This document shows, one piece after another, positions 26,693 through 38,907 of a stretch of 64,000 bases of DNA (position 1 is the first letter of the stretch; every line of letters starts with the position of its first letter). The notes beneath the pieces were generated by a model, which did not search any database, was not told the origin of the DNA, and saw nothing but the letters and a program-made list of their open reading frames with translations. The translations under genes and the position numbers were made by a program. The stretch spans positions 41,282,501 to 41,346,500 of the forward strand of contig NC_073339.2 of the NCBI RefSeq assembly GCF_027580225.2, given 5' to 3'. This stretch comes from Misgurnus anguillicaudatus (taxonomy: Eukaryota; Chordata; Actinopteri; Cypriniformes; Cobitidae).

Positions 26693-27451
26693 ATATAATT
26701 GAGTAGCTTTTATTTTCATTGTTATCTTATTAATGAAATGTGTGCTTATTTGCAATATCAAAATACCCTATGGTACATTATATAAAAATCCTTGCCATCG
26801 CTATTCATTATATAAACAGTTTTTGTGCCATTCACTGCAACAGCCACAACTTTGCGTGACCCAACTTGCTCCACTGTGTGACACACAAGTGGGTCCCAAC
26901 CCACAGTTTGAAACCCCCATACACCTAACCCATACACCGTTGTGTTTATGTCCAGTTCATGTTTTTTTCCATCATGTACCTTAGACCACAAAACACAATA
27001 ATTGCTATTTGCCACAACCTGACAGGGCAAACATCAGTGATTGACAGTAAAGCCTACAATAAGTGCATGCTAATGTCATTCGTACAGTACAGCATGTCGA
27101 TGATGTGACAGGCAAGTCAACAGTGGCAACACCGTACATATCAACTCACAAAACCAATTCCATAACAAAACTGCATATACAGTAAACAACACTCCAAATA
27201 CGACTGTCAACTGTATTCTGCTGTAAAAATGTTTTCTCTGTGGACTGATGATGCAGTCTGACTTTTTTTCAAAATTCAATAGGGCATTTTTCTATTTGAA
27301 TGTTGTTGGTATTTTTAAATGTCCACTTGTCAATAAAAACCAGATTCCTGCCTGAAGCATTTCAAACTTTTCCACCTTACACTCCTAAATATATTTATAC
27401 GACACCTGGTTTGAATAGACAGATGTTGCTGATGTTTGTTAATTCTTCACA
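26693..27451. other. Unique intronic stretch
   Basis: No gene seen; short frames on both strands lack domains. Confidence 0.5.
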
Positions 27452-27697
27452 CCATTCCAGCATCTATTGCTGGATTCATGGTTAATCCACACACACATTG
27501 GGGGAGGGGAATTTGGCATCTCCAATTCACCTAACCTGCATGTTTTTGGCCTGTGGGAGGAAACCAGAGTACCCAGAATAAACCCACGCTGACACAGGGA
27601 GAACATGCAAGCTCCACACAGAAAGGCCATCTGACCTTGCCGGGGCTCAAACTGGGGAGGCAACAGTGCTACCCACTGAGCCACTAGGCAACCCCCT
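27452..27697 (-). repeat. tRNA-derived SINE (DANA type), minus strand
   Basis: Minus strand reads GTGGCTCAGTGGGTAGCACT (A box region), then GTTTGAGCCCCGGC (B box), GTGTGGAGCTTGCATGTTCT and GTGGGTTTATTCTGGGTACTC. This order and these blocks match DANA-type SINEs of cyprinids. Diverged and without a clear tail. Confidence 0.8.
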
Positions 27698-28022
27698 GTA
27701 GCTGTTGTAGTTACACCCACGTATTCAAACTGTTATAGCTTAACTATGTACATCCTACCTGCACTACAAACATCTATTACAATTAAGGAGCTCAAATGCA
27801 AAAGCCACTAAACGCCATCTCAGGCATAAATGAGAAAACTAAATGGTCTCAGCATGTATTATATGTTCATTAAATACCTTCACAACAAATCCGTTTAATC
27901 CCAGCCTCAGGCCATTCAGAAATAACATTAAACGCCACATTGATTTTTCAGCAAAGTGCACAGAAGAAGAATTGGATGAACGATGAAGACGATTTTATAA
28001 ATCAAAATGTAAAGGAATCACG

Positions 28023-28963
28023 TAGCCTGGGTGCCAGCCGATCTTAGCCCCGCCCACCACATTTTGAAAAACAGGAAGATCGGTCTGGCGTTTTTCCGTT
28101 GAGGAGCTACTATGCGAGTCCCAAAGCTGGCCGACGAATCAAATTGTGAGGGCGGGCTTTATACAATGATGGACAGATGATCAACATTAACGTAATGAAC
28201 CACGTCACCAAAGAGCGCGTGTGTTAAATCTGTTTAATGAAATGCCTGCCGCTGGAGAATTCAGATGTGTGGATTCTGACATTGAGTCGGTTCTAAAAGA
28301 TATCGACAGAGCATTTATTTAAAAAGAGGAACATTGAAACGCGATCAAGGCATTTGTTTATGTTTTGCCATCCTATACGGTATTCGGCAAAAGTTGGTCG
28401 CATTTATGGAGGAGAAAGTTAAAGGAGCAGCTGAAATGAGTGTCACGGCGATGCAACTCGGCGTGCACGACGAGATGGATATAATTAGCGGTCGTTGCCA
28501 GCTTCTTTTCGGAAGCCTGGAATCGTGGCTGCTGAATAAGTGGAGGGACATGCTAGGCTCCGATATTTTTCAAGCCAACGTAATGGGTATCATCGTGGAT
28601 GAAGTTCACCTAACGTACAAATGGTAAGAGATAGTCTTACTGTATGACTTAGTAAATACTTAATGTTGTGATATAAATGAAATGTTGTAAACATAGTAGG
28701 TGTTGATATACGTTCGCTAACTCAGACTAAGTATAATCACAATGATGTTAGTGTCATTGTAGCGAAATAACTAGCAGTTCGGTCAGGCTGCAAAAGACGA
28801 CATTTCAACATACGTCACACACTCCGTTGCTCTGATTGGTCGTAGGTCTATCCAATTGAGTGGAGAGACATTTTTCGGTTGAGACACGCCTCATAATTTT
28901 AGCTCAATGGAGCGGTATCAGACTCAAATTCTGACTAGAATTGAGTATGACAATGTCAGGCTA
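28023..28963 (+). mobile_element. TIR element carrying a RecQ-like helicase exon, 9-bp TSD
   Basis: Ends TAGCCTGGGTGCC and (inverted) TAGCCTGACATTG share TAGCCTG. Flanks are GGAATCACG (28014-28022) and GGAATCAAG (28964-28972), a 9-bp near-perfect duplication. The interior holds a helicase-like exon (28334-28627) but no transposase. Superfamily not assigned: 9-bp TSDs occur in MULEs and some helicase-carrying DNA transposons. GC content is higher than that of the flanks. Confidence 0.6.
28334..28627 (+). pseudogene. RecQ-like SF2 helicase exon remnant
   Basis: Frame ends VMGIIVDEVHLTYKW, i.e. SF2 helicase motif II (DEVH box) in RecQ style, followed directly by a GTAAGA splice donor. Earlier blocks are VTAMQLGVHDEMDIISGRCQ and LFGSLESWLLNKWRDMLGSD. 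The Walker A residues FGKS (28383-28394) lie in a different frame, so a frameshift separates motif I from motif II, and a stop interrupts upstream (DIDRAFI*). One exon of a multi-exon gene; nothing downstream in the element continues it. Motifs III-VI are absent. A relic, not a host recq gene. Confidence 0.7.
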
Positions 28964-28972
28964 GGAATCAAG

Positions 28973-29811
28973 TATAATCTACATGAATATAACCATTTAT
29001 GTGTACTTTAGTAGTTTACCATTATGTATTTATTTTATTTTATTACTATTATATGTATTTGAGAAGTTATTCAATGCATACATTTAATTGTGTAGTCTAA
29101 AGCATATTTTCACTGTCAAGAGTCACAGATGGTTTCAATATACGAAAAGCCCCACTTGAAACATACATGGAAAAATACCCCTGTCTCAAAACTGTAACAT
29201 GTAGTCTTCATGCTCTTATATATACAAATACAAGCCACAGTACAGAGCGTAGCCAGCAGATCTTGCAAGATCTCCTCAAGGCTTTATTTCGCAAACATAA
29301 AGTCTACATTTTGAAATCAAAACCCAAGACTGAAGAGTGTTTTGTACGAAGAGAAGAAAAATCACAACAATGATGGCGTGCAACTGATCACATTCAAACT
29401 TGGGTCCCTTGCGAGTATACTTTGACCTGAATACAACCCAAATGTGGCAGTGACATGGATCACAGCGCCCCTAAGGTGTGATTCAGTTTTTTCTGACTTT
29501 CATCATATGTCTTATCAATGTTTTAGTTGCATCATTAGTGATTTTGCAGCTGTTTACCTTGTCTTGTTCAAAGAATTTGTAAAAAAGTGTACATTTTTGC
29601 CAAGGGTTTTGCAGAAAAAGGCAGTCGAATTTGTTAAATACCAATAAAATAACTAAATTGACATTAGTGAAAATAAGGAATTTCAGTTACTGGCAAATAG
29701 CCTTTAAAAGTGAAATTACTAAACCTAAACATAAGAGCCTGATAAAAATGCTAATTTACAAGAAAATACCAGATGCACTTAAGAGAGTTTTGCACCTGAG
29801 CTCCTCATTTA
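28973..29811. other. Unique intronic stretch
   Basis: AT-rich; no gene or clear repeat recognised. Confidence 0.5.
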
Positions 29812-30955
29812 TTAAAGGAACAGTATGTAAGAAATTTATATCAATTAATCATAAAATGGCCCTGATATGTCACTAGACATTAAGAAATCATGTTCATTTC
29901 AAATACTCATATCACTGACAACTCTGGTCCGGCCAGGATATTGTCATTTAAAAAGTGAAGTTGCAGCCCTCAACTGATGTTGTCATGTTGTGTTTTGGCC
30001 TGATGCGCCACCCTCCATCTACCAATCACAAAGTCAGTAGTGTTTCGGCATCCGAGTTGCCAGCTCTGCTCTAGTGACCACAGCTGCAGCTACGAACGTG
30101 TCGGATAAAAAGTGTTTAATGTTACGAAACCGAAAAGACCTCATTATGAATCTGAAATACGTCGTGACAAAGTCTGAAATAAAACAAGGATTTGTATAGG
30201 AGATGCCTTTGAAAGATGGAGATGGCTTAAAACGGAGAAGAATTTGAATCTGCCCGTATCGCGTAATGTTATGCCTTCTCCATAGTAAAATCGCGCTGCG
30301 TGCCCAATTTATTTGAAAAACAATATGGATTGAGGTTTATTTTATTCAAAATCCAATGAAATATCTATATTTCTTATATGTAATACGTTTGTGGACAAAA
30401 ACGGCAAATGGATGTTATATTGTGAATGCTTAGCATGGAGATTACAGCAGCGCGAGTCTGGAGTTACTATGAACGCGCTGTTTTATAATACAGCTATGAT
30501 GTAATTTTATGAATGAACGCATTCCGATATGACCTTGTTGCAATAAATGTATTATTAATTTTGCTAGAGCATTTGTTTCATTAAACAGCACTTCGAACTG
30601 CCATCTAAACCCTTTAACCTTTGTGATGTTGTATGGCAAGTTTAATACCCTTCTTCATCAATATAATACATTGCAAACTTAATAGTTTGTAAACAAAGAC
30701 GCTTCGGGCCCACCAGCGTGGCCCGGTCGGCCTAAACGGTTTAACAGAAAAAAAACGTACTGTGTTGGACTCGTCACTTGCCATTGGAAGCTCCTTGTAG
30801 CAGCCAGTACGTTCCTGCTGGATCCTGCAGCCTATACTATCTGGCAACCTCGAATCAGGGGAGACGGGGATGGGATACACCGCTCTACAGTAATTTGAAA
30901 GTGATTGCAGTACCGTTTTTGGCCACCATCCTACATATGGTTACTTTAACTCCAG
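29812..30955. mobile_element. Non-autonomous DNA element, TTAAAGGAACAGTATGTAAG end
   Basis: Left end TTAAAGGAACAGTATGTAAG followed by AAATTTATATCAATTAATC is a common cyprinid repeat start. The right portion is recognisable at CATCCTACATATGGTTACTT (about 30927), after which the terminal end has been lost. Frames inside (30614-30990) are not coding. Confidence 0.55.
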
Positions 30956-31665
30956 AACCAACACTGGACTGCTTTCATGTATGGATCTAATCATAAAATC
31001 GAATTTACTGTACAACGCGGAATGTCACGGAATTTAAAAAATTTTGGATTGTCATTTTTAAAACCCATTACAACTCCTTTTCAAATGCTAGTTTTTATGT
31101 GATTTCATTAATAATATGACAGAAATGTGCGGACAAATTTTTTGTGTAATGCATTGCAAACAATTACAAGAGTTGCCTCATCCGAGCGCAAGCAGGTTTC
31201 GTCAAAGCCCGGGACACGGCAGACAAAAAATCTACAGTATACTTTCTTCCCTCGCCCGCCTTGTGCCCGCACAGCTTTGAAAGTATTACAGGACATTGAC
31301 AAATTCAGGATAGATGAAGAAAAGTAGTAGATCCACCACTGCAAACTAAGTTTAGAACAAACAACAAGAAAACAAAGACCAGGAATGCGACGCTCTTTAC
31401 ATCTATTTACCAGCGTGTATAGCTTCTTGTTTATGTTCCTCAGACATGAGGGCTCACAAAGAGCGCACACAGGAGCATCGGCAGTCAACACATGCGTGAT
31501 CGCTGAACTAAGTTTTCTTGTTTAAATAAACATAAACAACTGGATGTTTATCATTAAATTACAACTTTTAGAAATTAAAAGAAATTAAAGTTTTAGAAAT
31601 TTAAATTACTCACTTCTCTTAAGTGAACAACTTTTGCAGCTGTACATTTAATTCATACAGTTAAT
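30956..31665. other. Intronic stretch, no gene seen
   Basis: Includes a region at 31108-31491 with long overlapping frames on both strands but no recognisable domain; probably old repeat sequence. Confidence 0.45.
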
Positions 31666-31673
31666 GTTATAAT

Positions 31674-32682
31674 CAGGGGCGTCATGCACCAATTTTTTTT
31701 AAGGGGGCAGAGTGTCAACAGCTCACAGAAAATTGTGCATACACAGACATCAAACGAAATATTATAGAGCTTTCAGTCTTTTCCATGGCACTTACATTTC
31801 TAACAATCTGAAAACCCCTGCTTTAATGCAAAAACCTCCAAAATAAAAGTGATGACTAACTTTAATATCAAATACTATTCAATCGGAATAATGACACATT
31901 TGCATCATATTTACATCTGAAACGGCATGTTTTATTTATTTAAGTCTTCATGGCTTGTTTAATTGTGTCATTAATGCATTTTGCACAACAACTGCATTAT
32001 ATAAAATTAATGTAATTTTAAATCCATAAAGTATATAAACAACGAAAATGACATAAGCTATAGCCACGTGATTAATTTTAATGGTCAATAATGTTTTAAA
32101 AAATATCTGTTTAGATAAAATTATTAGAGGAACGGATTTTTGCATTAAATTTTACCTCATATGTGAGCATGTGAGATTCCGCGCCCGCGTGAACTCTGGC
32201 GAACTTTGGCGTTGTGCCAAGAAGATGAATCTCTACTAATATAACGTTGAGACGGTCACATTTAAAACCATACATTTTGTACACAGAGGAGGTTAACTGC
32301 ACATTACCGTACTGGGGTTTGGAAATGTTGTGAGCGTTTCTAACACGTTTTAATTCCTCAGATAGCCAAATGCAGCAGCAACCCAGCAACAGCAGAGAGC
32401 TCGTGAGCGCGCCCAGACGCTGATGACGTCTGCGACTGCGCTGGCTGCAGCCAGCTGCCGCCAGAATAAAAGTAATGTAACATGATCAAAACGGCGAAAA
32501 TCTCCGAAAAGTGACAAGGATGCAGCACAGAATGCATAAAAGTGTGCATATTAAATAGATTAAAAGTCAAATAACAGATTAATGGACGCTTATTTGATTT
32601 TGAGGTTGGATGCAAAATCCATTGGCTCAAAAAAACCAAGGGGGCACGTGCCCCCTTAGTTTGAATGGGCATGACGCCTCTG
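31674..32682. mobile_element. hAT element, CAGGGGCGTCATGC ends, 8-bp TSD
   Basis: TIR CAGGGGCGTCATGCACC and inverted CAGAGGCGTCATGCCC. TSD GTTATAAT is identical at 31666-31673 and 32683-32690. 1009 bp, no transposase recognised. A hairpin GGGGGCACGTGCCCCC lies near the right end. Confidence 0.9.
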
Positions 32683-32958
32683 GTTATAATGTTAAATAAT
32701 AGATTGTTGACAGACAATTTCTGAACTAATATATTTACATTTAATATAGATGCCTGAAAAGTAAAACAAGCTGAGTATAGTCTTATGATTAAAAGAAAAA
32801 ACTGAACAGTTGGTTGCTTGTCAGTAGGACTGTTGTAGTAACAGCCAAAATACATTGTAATTTTAAATAAAACTTTTAATAAATAGTTGTTAAATTGTAT
32901 TTGTTTAAAGGGACACTTCACTTATTTTGAAAATTAAACTCATTTTCCAGCTCCCCTA

Positions 32959-33317
32959 AGGGGGTCGCACACCAGTCGCGCAGCTCAGCATTGCGTCGAG
33001 TGGAGTCTAGGACAACTCGGAGGTATCGTAAACTGGAAGTGCACATTAAATAGCGCAAGCTTTGTCAGATAACGTCTACTTCAAAATGCAAAATATATGT
33101 TAGCAGCCAATGTTAATCGTTAATGATATGGGACAAATGTGATGTTATTTAATGTTAGTGGCGCGACAGGGATTTGAGCAACTTCCTGAGTCGTAGCAGG
33201 GCGGCGCAGACAGGCACCACGTGTCGTCGCTGGTGTGCGTATACTCATAGAAAGCAATGTGTTCCAGTTTTTTAGAATGGCGCGATGCTGAGCCGTGCGT
33301 CCTGTGTGCGACCCCCT
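32959..33317. mobile_element. Harbinger-like MITE, AGGGGGTCGCACAC ends, CTA TSD
   Basis: TIR AGGGGGTCGCACACCAG and inverted AGGGGGTCGCACACAGG; similarity continues through GCTCAGCATTGCG / GCTCAGCATCGCG for about 40 bp. The TSD CTA at 32956-32958 and 33318-33320 lies exactly where the foldback's CCCCTAGAG is split. Confidence 0.85.
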
Positions 33318-33694
33318 CTAGAGTTAAACATTTTGTTTAACCATTTTGGAATCCATTCAGCTAATCTCCGGGTCTGGTGCTACAACTTTTAGCATAGCCT
33401 AACATAATTCATTGAATCTGATTAGACTATTAGCATCGCGCAAAAAAATTACCAAAAAGTTTCGATATTTATCCTATTTAAAACTTGTAGCCATGTTAAG
33501 ATTGTTAAGTTATGCAAAGATTTAGTACACGGTGTCACTACAAGAGTCAAGTTTTAAATAGGAAAAATATTGAAACTCTTTGGTTATTTTTGAGAGCGAT
33601 GATAATACCCTAATCAGATTCCATGGATTGTGCTAAGCTATGCTAAAATTGGTAGCGCCAGACCCGGAGATCAACTGAATGGATTACAAAATGG

Positions 33695-34403
33695 AGCCCT
33701 TTTCACGCAGACATTCCGTAAAATACATGGGAAAGGCATCAAGGATTTTTCCGGGATCCTTCGATTTTTTATTCATTCACACTGCCATGATTACCCGGCT
33801 TCTGATGGTCCCGGAAAGACACGTGACCTGTTGAAAGTCCCGCCCTCTCTTCTACGCAGCGTCTGAAGTTTGCATATTATATATTATTTCTCTCTCCAAG
33901 AACCATTTTTGTTTATGATAAGATTATAAAGGAGCGCGTGACGCGCCGTTCTAATGCTGGTAAATGATCTCAGCTTCAGAGTGGATATTTGTCTATTTCT
34001 CATCGTGATTGCATTTCATTATATGCATTTAAAACCCGCATTTTGAGGAGCTGAACGATATATCTTGTTGGGATGACGCGCGGGTATTTTTGTTTATTAT
34101 AGCTCAAATGAGCATGTGACGCGATATTCTTTTATGCTGCTGATTTATATGCATGTTATCTCTCGTTTTAAAGAGCTGAACCATAACTTTTGTTGTGATG
34201 ATGCGCACGTCCTCACTACGACACGCCCATTACGGCATTCTTTCGGCTTCTTGTTCACACAGAGGGTTATCCGTGTATCTGACTAGGTCCTCTTTCCGAC
34301 AACGATCCCAGAAGATTAACGGGACGAGTTTGTGTTCACACAGACGCTTGTCTGGCAATTTTACGGGTATTTTCTGGGACCAAAGGTCTGTGTGAATGGG
34401 GTT
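33695..34403. mobile_element. Nested TIR element, CCATTCACACAGAC-type ends, TGG TSD
   Basis: Left end AGCCCTTTTCACGCAGAC and inverted right end AACCCCATTCACACAGACC; TGG on both sides (33692-33694, 34404-34406), within the foldback's right arm. Interior GGTCCCGGAAAGACACG is mirrored loosely by right-side TTTTCTGGGACC. No coding remnant. Confidence 0.7.
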
Positions 34404-34485
34404 TGGTAAAAATCAAATGTTTCACTCTAGGGGAGCTGGAAAATGAGCATATTTAAAAAAAAAAAAAAAGTGGAATATCCCTTTA

Positions 34486-36011
34486 ATGTTTTCAGTTGAT
34501 AAAATATGCTTTTTGATTACTGACATTTAATTTAATCATTAAAACCAAAATCCATTAAAATAAAAGCAGAAAACACAGAATTTGAAAATAAAATGGAATT
34601 TGGGAAAAAATAAAACAGATTTCATAGGGCCTTAATTTATGCATGGATCCTTTAATGTGCTTCACATCAGACAACTGATGCGCTAATACTGATTACATAA
34701 TCATCAATTAATACTTGTTGACACTGCCATGCTGCAATAAAGCCAGTTGATGGTTAATTAATAGAAATTGCTTTCTGTTTAACGTGCACTGCAATGACGA
34801 TAATGACTTGTCATATAAATGTAACGTGGATGAAATGTTCAGTTCTGTGAGTCTCTGGCAGACATACACGGAGAGTGCACAGGGATGAGGGACAAGGTCA
34901 GCCAAACCACAGACTGCCTGAAGCAGATGAGGCTCAAGTGCTTTGCTCAAGGGCACAATTGTGTAAGATTGTACAGCGCAGGGTTTTTCAGATCATCTCT
35001 TAAAAATGAAGGTTCTTCGATGGTCCTTCGCAGCACCTTAGATCCAGTAAATAACCTTCTGCTGATCAAGAATCATTTTTCACTCTACTGGGTTATTGAG
35101 TTGACTGTGTGATTTAATCATTTTGTGTTGTTAACATTAAAAGGTCTTTAGATCAAGATACAGTATTGGTTTTATGAGCTTTGGATGGATGGTTTTGTAA
35201 AGAACTAAAACATATGAAGATCATAAAGATGAAGTGCACTACTAACATCAGCAAAATAATGACTCTACTTAAATAAACTCTCTAATTTTTTCATCAGTTG
35301 GCCAAATATATCCCAACCCAAACTCTTGTCAGCTTGGTATGGGTAGCAAAATCTTGATAAATCTCAGCGCAGATGTCACACATTCTTGAGATCTCATCAA
35401 AAGCTCTACAGGAGACATTTTACTGAGCTGGGTGTAAGCCCTCACAGTTTCTTTGCTTTTCCACCTGATAAATATGATATCCAGAACCAAAAAACACATA
35501 CTGACATGCAGTTTGGTAAGAGAAAGTGAGAAATCCGATCCAGCCTGAACAGACAAGAGTACAGAAGTGATTCATTGGAAACGATGAGTCCCACACACAG
35601 CAACCATGGCCCATTGCTTTGAACAGCTACACATTTCAACATCTAATCCTACGCCAGGCGGTCTTTGATCGTGCGATGACTGCTAGACCGTTATGACCAA
35701 ATATGGACATTCTCTAAATTTATCACTGTTTTATCAAACAGCATCTAAGCTAAATGCAGCCCTGCAGCTGTTAACAAAGGATGCGATTTCTGGAATAATC
35801 GGAAGTTTAACCGACCCTTGCTATTAACGCCATTTTCAAGAGATCTGGTTACAGATGAGCATGTTTTAAATGCATGTGCAAAAAGGCTCATAAATGGTCA
35901 AATCAATCAAACAATGTTTAGTGGTGGTCATTAAAAATCACCATAACAGAAATAACCATTTCCATTATAATCAGTCACATCAGTCACTTATATATGCATT
36001 TTATTATCAAC
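34486..36011. other. Unique intronic stretch
   Basis: AT-rich non-coding sequence. The frames at 35329-35642 on the minus strand overlap one another and show no domain. Confidence 0.5.
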
Positions 36012-36156
36012 ATCTGGTACCTCAATTGGTAGTGCATTGCATTAGCACTGCAGGGATCATACGTTTGATTCCCAGGGAACACACACACTAATCAAATGTA
36101 TAATTTAAATGCACTGTAAGTCACTTTGAATAAAAGCACTTGTCGAATGCATACAT
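36012..36156 (+). repeat. tRNA-derived SINE, plus strand
   Basis: A-box region GGTACCTCAATTGGTAGTGC (36016 on), B box CGTTTGATTCCC (36062), then GGGAACACACACAC and the tail GCACTGTAAGTCACTTTGAA continuing TAAAAGCACTTGTCGAATGC. This is the common cyprinid SINE with a 3' GTCGCTTTGGATAAAAGC tail; a fragment of the same family is at 60182-60258. Confidence 0.85.
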
Positions 36157-36703
36157 ACAGTAGATGTAAATTAAGCCATTATTATTATGAGCTTAAAGAG
36201 GTTTATATTGAAATAATGAGTGGTTGACTGTACATGATTCATTTCTCAGTGAAACATAATCAATAATGATGGTAAACCTTTGAAGCCCTCACATTAACAT
36301 GTATTTTCTAACACACTGAGCAGTGCTGTTCATGGAGGCAATGCTCCTGAAACCAATTTGTGGGATTGCCTGATACTGTTGTTGTTGTCCTCCTCCTCCT
36401 CCTCCTCTCTACCGTACCATCTATCTGTGCAAGACTAAAACACTGCTATAGTGTCATTTTTACCTCACTTTAGAGGATTCTGCCAAGCCTAGACAATCTT
36501 TAGGTGTTATAACCTGTTTAAATAATGCAGAGGACAGAAAGGGTGATATGTTGATGTATTTTTAGTTACAGTACTGAAGGACTTACATGTCATGCCATGA
36601 TAGAATACAGAATAACAGTATTATATAATGCAACAAACAGTAGGTATAGGTAAATAACTTAAGGAGCACCTATTATCCATTTTATGATTTTAAAGTTCCT
36701 TTG
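36157..36703. other. Unique intronic stretch with (CCT)n
   Basis: Contains a TCC/CCT repeat at about 36388-36408. No gene seen. Confidence 0.5.
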
Positions 36704-37575
36704 GTGTGTATGTGTGCATGGGCCGGTTATCGGTTTTAAGGTATACAGAGGTTTTAAAGAGTCAAGGTTTCAAAACCACTAAAATTTTATGTGATACCGT
36801 TTTTAAGGTATAAGCTGTGTTTACACAAAATAAAGTTAAATAATTAAAGGAAAAATCCAGATAATTTACTCACCACCATGTCATCCAAAATGTTGATGTC
36901 TTTCTTTGTTCAGTCGAGAAGAAATTATGTTTTTTGAGGAAAACATTGCAGGATTTTTCTCATTTTAATGGACTTTAATAGAGCCCAACATTTAATACTT
37001 AACTTAACACTTAACAGTTTTTTTCAATGGAGTTTCAAAGGACTATAAACAATCCCAAACGAGGCATAAGGGTCTTATCTAGCGAAACGATTGTCATTTT
37101 TGACAAGAAAAATAAAAAATATCCACTTTTAAACCACAAATTCTCGTCTAGATCCAGGCCAGCACGACCTAACGTAAATGCGTAGTGACGTAGGGAGGTC
37201 ACGTTTTACATATATAAAACGCACATTTGCGGACCATTGTAATCAATAAACTGACACAAATACATTAATTAGTATCATTCAACATACAACAACGTAGGCA
37301 CAGTCCTCTTTCAACACACTTGTAAACACTGGGGCGGAGTTTCGCGTTCGTCTTCTGTGACCTCTTGACGTCATGACGTATTGCGTGGGGTCACACTGGC
37401 GCATCACGACCGGATCTAGACGAGAAGTTGTGGTTTAAAAGTGGTTTAAAATATGACAATCGTTTCGCTAGATAAGACCCTTATTCCTCGTTTGGGATCG
37501 TTTATAGTCCTTTGAAACTCTTTTGAAAAAAACTGTTAAGTGTTGAGTTAAGTATTAAATGTTGGGCTCTATTAC

Positions 37576-38907
37576 AGTTTTTCTCAGTCGCTTTGGTACA
37601 ATTCTCAGATCAGAATTGAAATTCTCAAAACTGCTTGTTCAATTCTCACATCATTGTGTCACTTGTGCACATCAAAAAAGCAGTTTCTCATTTCTTTGAA
37701 CAAGTTGCAAATGCTTTGGTACATCCATGCAAATGATTATGTACAATTCTCTGCTTTTTCCTACATTATCAGTTGCTTATGTCATGGTGATCAAAATGTA
37801 TTATAATGGGTCTCTGTTGAATAGTCTCACTCCACACAACATTTAGGCATTGGTTCATAGTATAAGTCTTTACTTGCAAAATGGTTGAACAAGTTCTCAT
37901 AATACAGGATATGGTCAAACATATTTCTATACATTTCCATTAGACGTTTTTTTCTAAATTTGTCCTGAATTGGTAAATTGCTCCCAGGTGAATCGTGACT
38001 TTCTCTAACAGACAGAAACGTCCCCCAGCAAGCAAAAACCGAGACGTTGAAATGATGGCTAACTATAGACCCAATAGTAACCCACTTCTACCCTAAATAA
38101 CCTTGAATTTGGTTACATGCCATTTTTGCCAAAATAACTTGAAGATGTATGATATTCCAACATGTAAGCAAAGTCAACAAGTGTTCAAGTTCAAGGTGTT
38201 TGCTTTCATTTCTTTTACATGTTCTAAAAGTATACACCTTGTCTATTCTTGGGTCATGGTTAGACGTCTATTAGACTTTTACTGGCAGCCAAAATTTAGC
38301 CTTGTTTTAGCCAAACATGCTTGCTGGGTCAGGAGGTATAGGAAGACTTCAGTGCAATTTCTACAGCACTGCATGTACAGTTTTCCCTAAAGATATTGTC
38401 CCATGTTCACATTTCTACCTTTATGTTATGCAGTGCTGTCTTTTCCTTTCTGTATCACTATGACATGGTCTGTCAACCAATTACAGTACAAACAGTAAAA
38501 GCGTAAATGTAAATTTTATCCAGTCTCTTGCAATCAAACTCCCACATAACTTACCCTAAGGTGTAACTTACAATTGACAATACTTGTCATCAAAACTTTA
38601 GCCATAGTTTACATCAGAACATCCCTACAGAGTAACTGTTATAATGACAACATGACTAAACAATTTGACTGTCTTATCCGTACACAATGACACAAGGACT
38701 TGACATTCTGATGGCACTGACATGTTCATTGACACAGATATTTAATTTTGAGAGATGAACTAAGGATTTTGAGCAAGAAAGTGGCTTTTGCAGGTTATCC
38801 ATGGTGTTTTGCTATTTGTACGAATTGTTTTGAGAAATGCACTTACTGTTTTGCAAATTGTGAGTATGATTCGAGAGGTGTACCAAAGCGACTGAGAAAA
38901 GCTGTAA
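37576..38907. mobile_element. TA-flanked TIR element (third level), Tc1/mariner-like
   Basis: Ends CAGTTTTTCTCAGTCGCTTT GG and inverted CAGCTTTTCTCAGTCGCTTT GG, each flanked by TA. The uninterrupted foldback arm has a single TA at this point (GGGCTCTATTAAAGTCC), confirming a TA TSD. Subterminal repeats such as GGTACAATTCTCAGA / GGTACACCTCTCGAA. No transposase frame seen. Confidence 0.8.
38024..38328. mobile_element. MITE with CCCAGCAAGCA ends (fourth level)
   Basis: CCCAGCAAGCAAAAACCGAG at the left and TGCTTGCTGGG at the right form an 11-bp TIR. Starts with the family's ACGTTGAAATGATGGCTAAC. TSD not clear. The frame at 38103-38390 crosses its right boundary and is therefore not a gene. Confidence 0.7.

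Larger units (their letters stand above)
32906..34485. repeat. Foldback element with two nested insertions
   Basis: Left arm AAAGGGACACTTCACTT...CATTTTCCAGCTCCCCTA and right arm TAGGGGAGCTGGAAAATGAG...TGGAATATCCCTTTA are inverted; inner arms share AGTTTCGATATTTATCC / AATATTGAAACTCTTTGG. Without inserts it is about 510 bp. The same family, truncated, is at 12248-12695. Confidence 0.85.

Noticed and set aside
31108..31491. 127-codon minus-strand frame
   Set aside because: No domain, no conserved motif and an overlapping opposite-strand frame; likely repeat-derived chance.
36012..36090. Possible tRNA gene
   Set aside because: A and B box-like blocks are present but no cloverleaf closes, and the 3' tail is that of a cyprinid SINE.
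38103..38390. 95-codon frame
   Set aside because: Crosses the boundary between a nested MITE and its host element, so cannot be an evolved gene.
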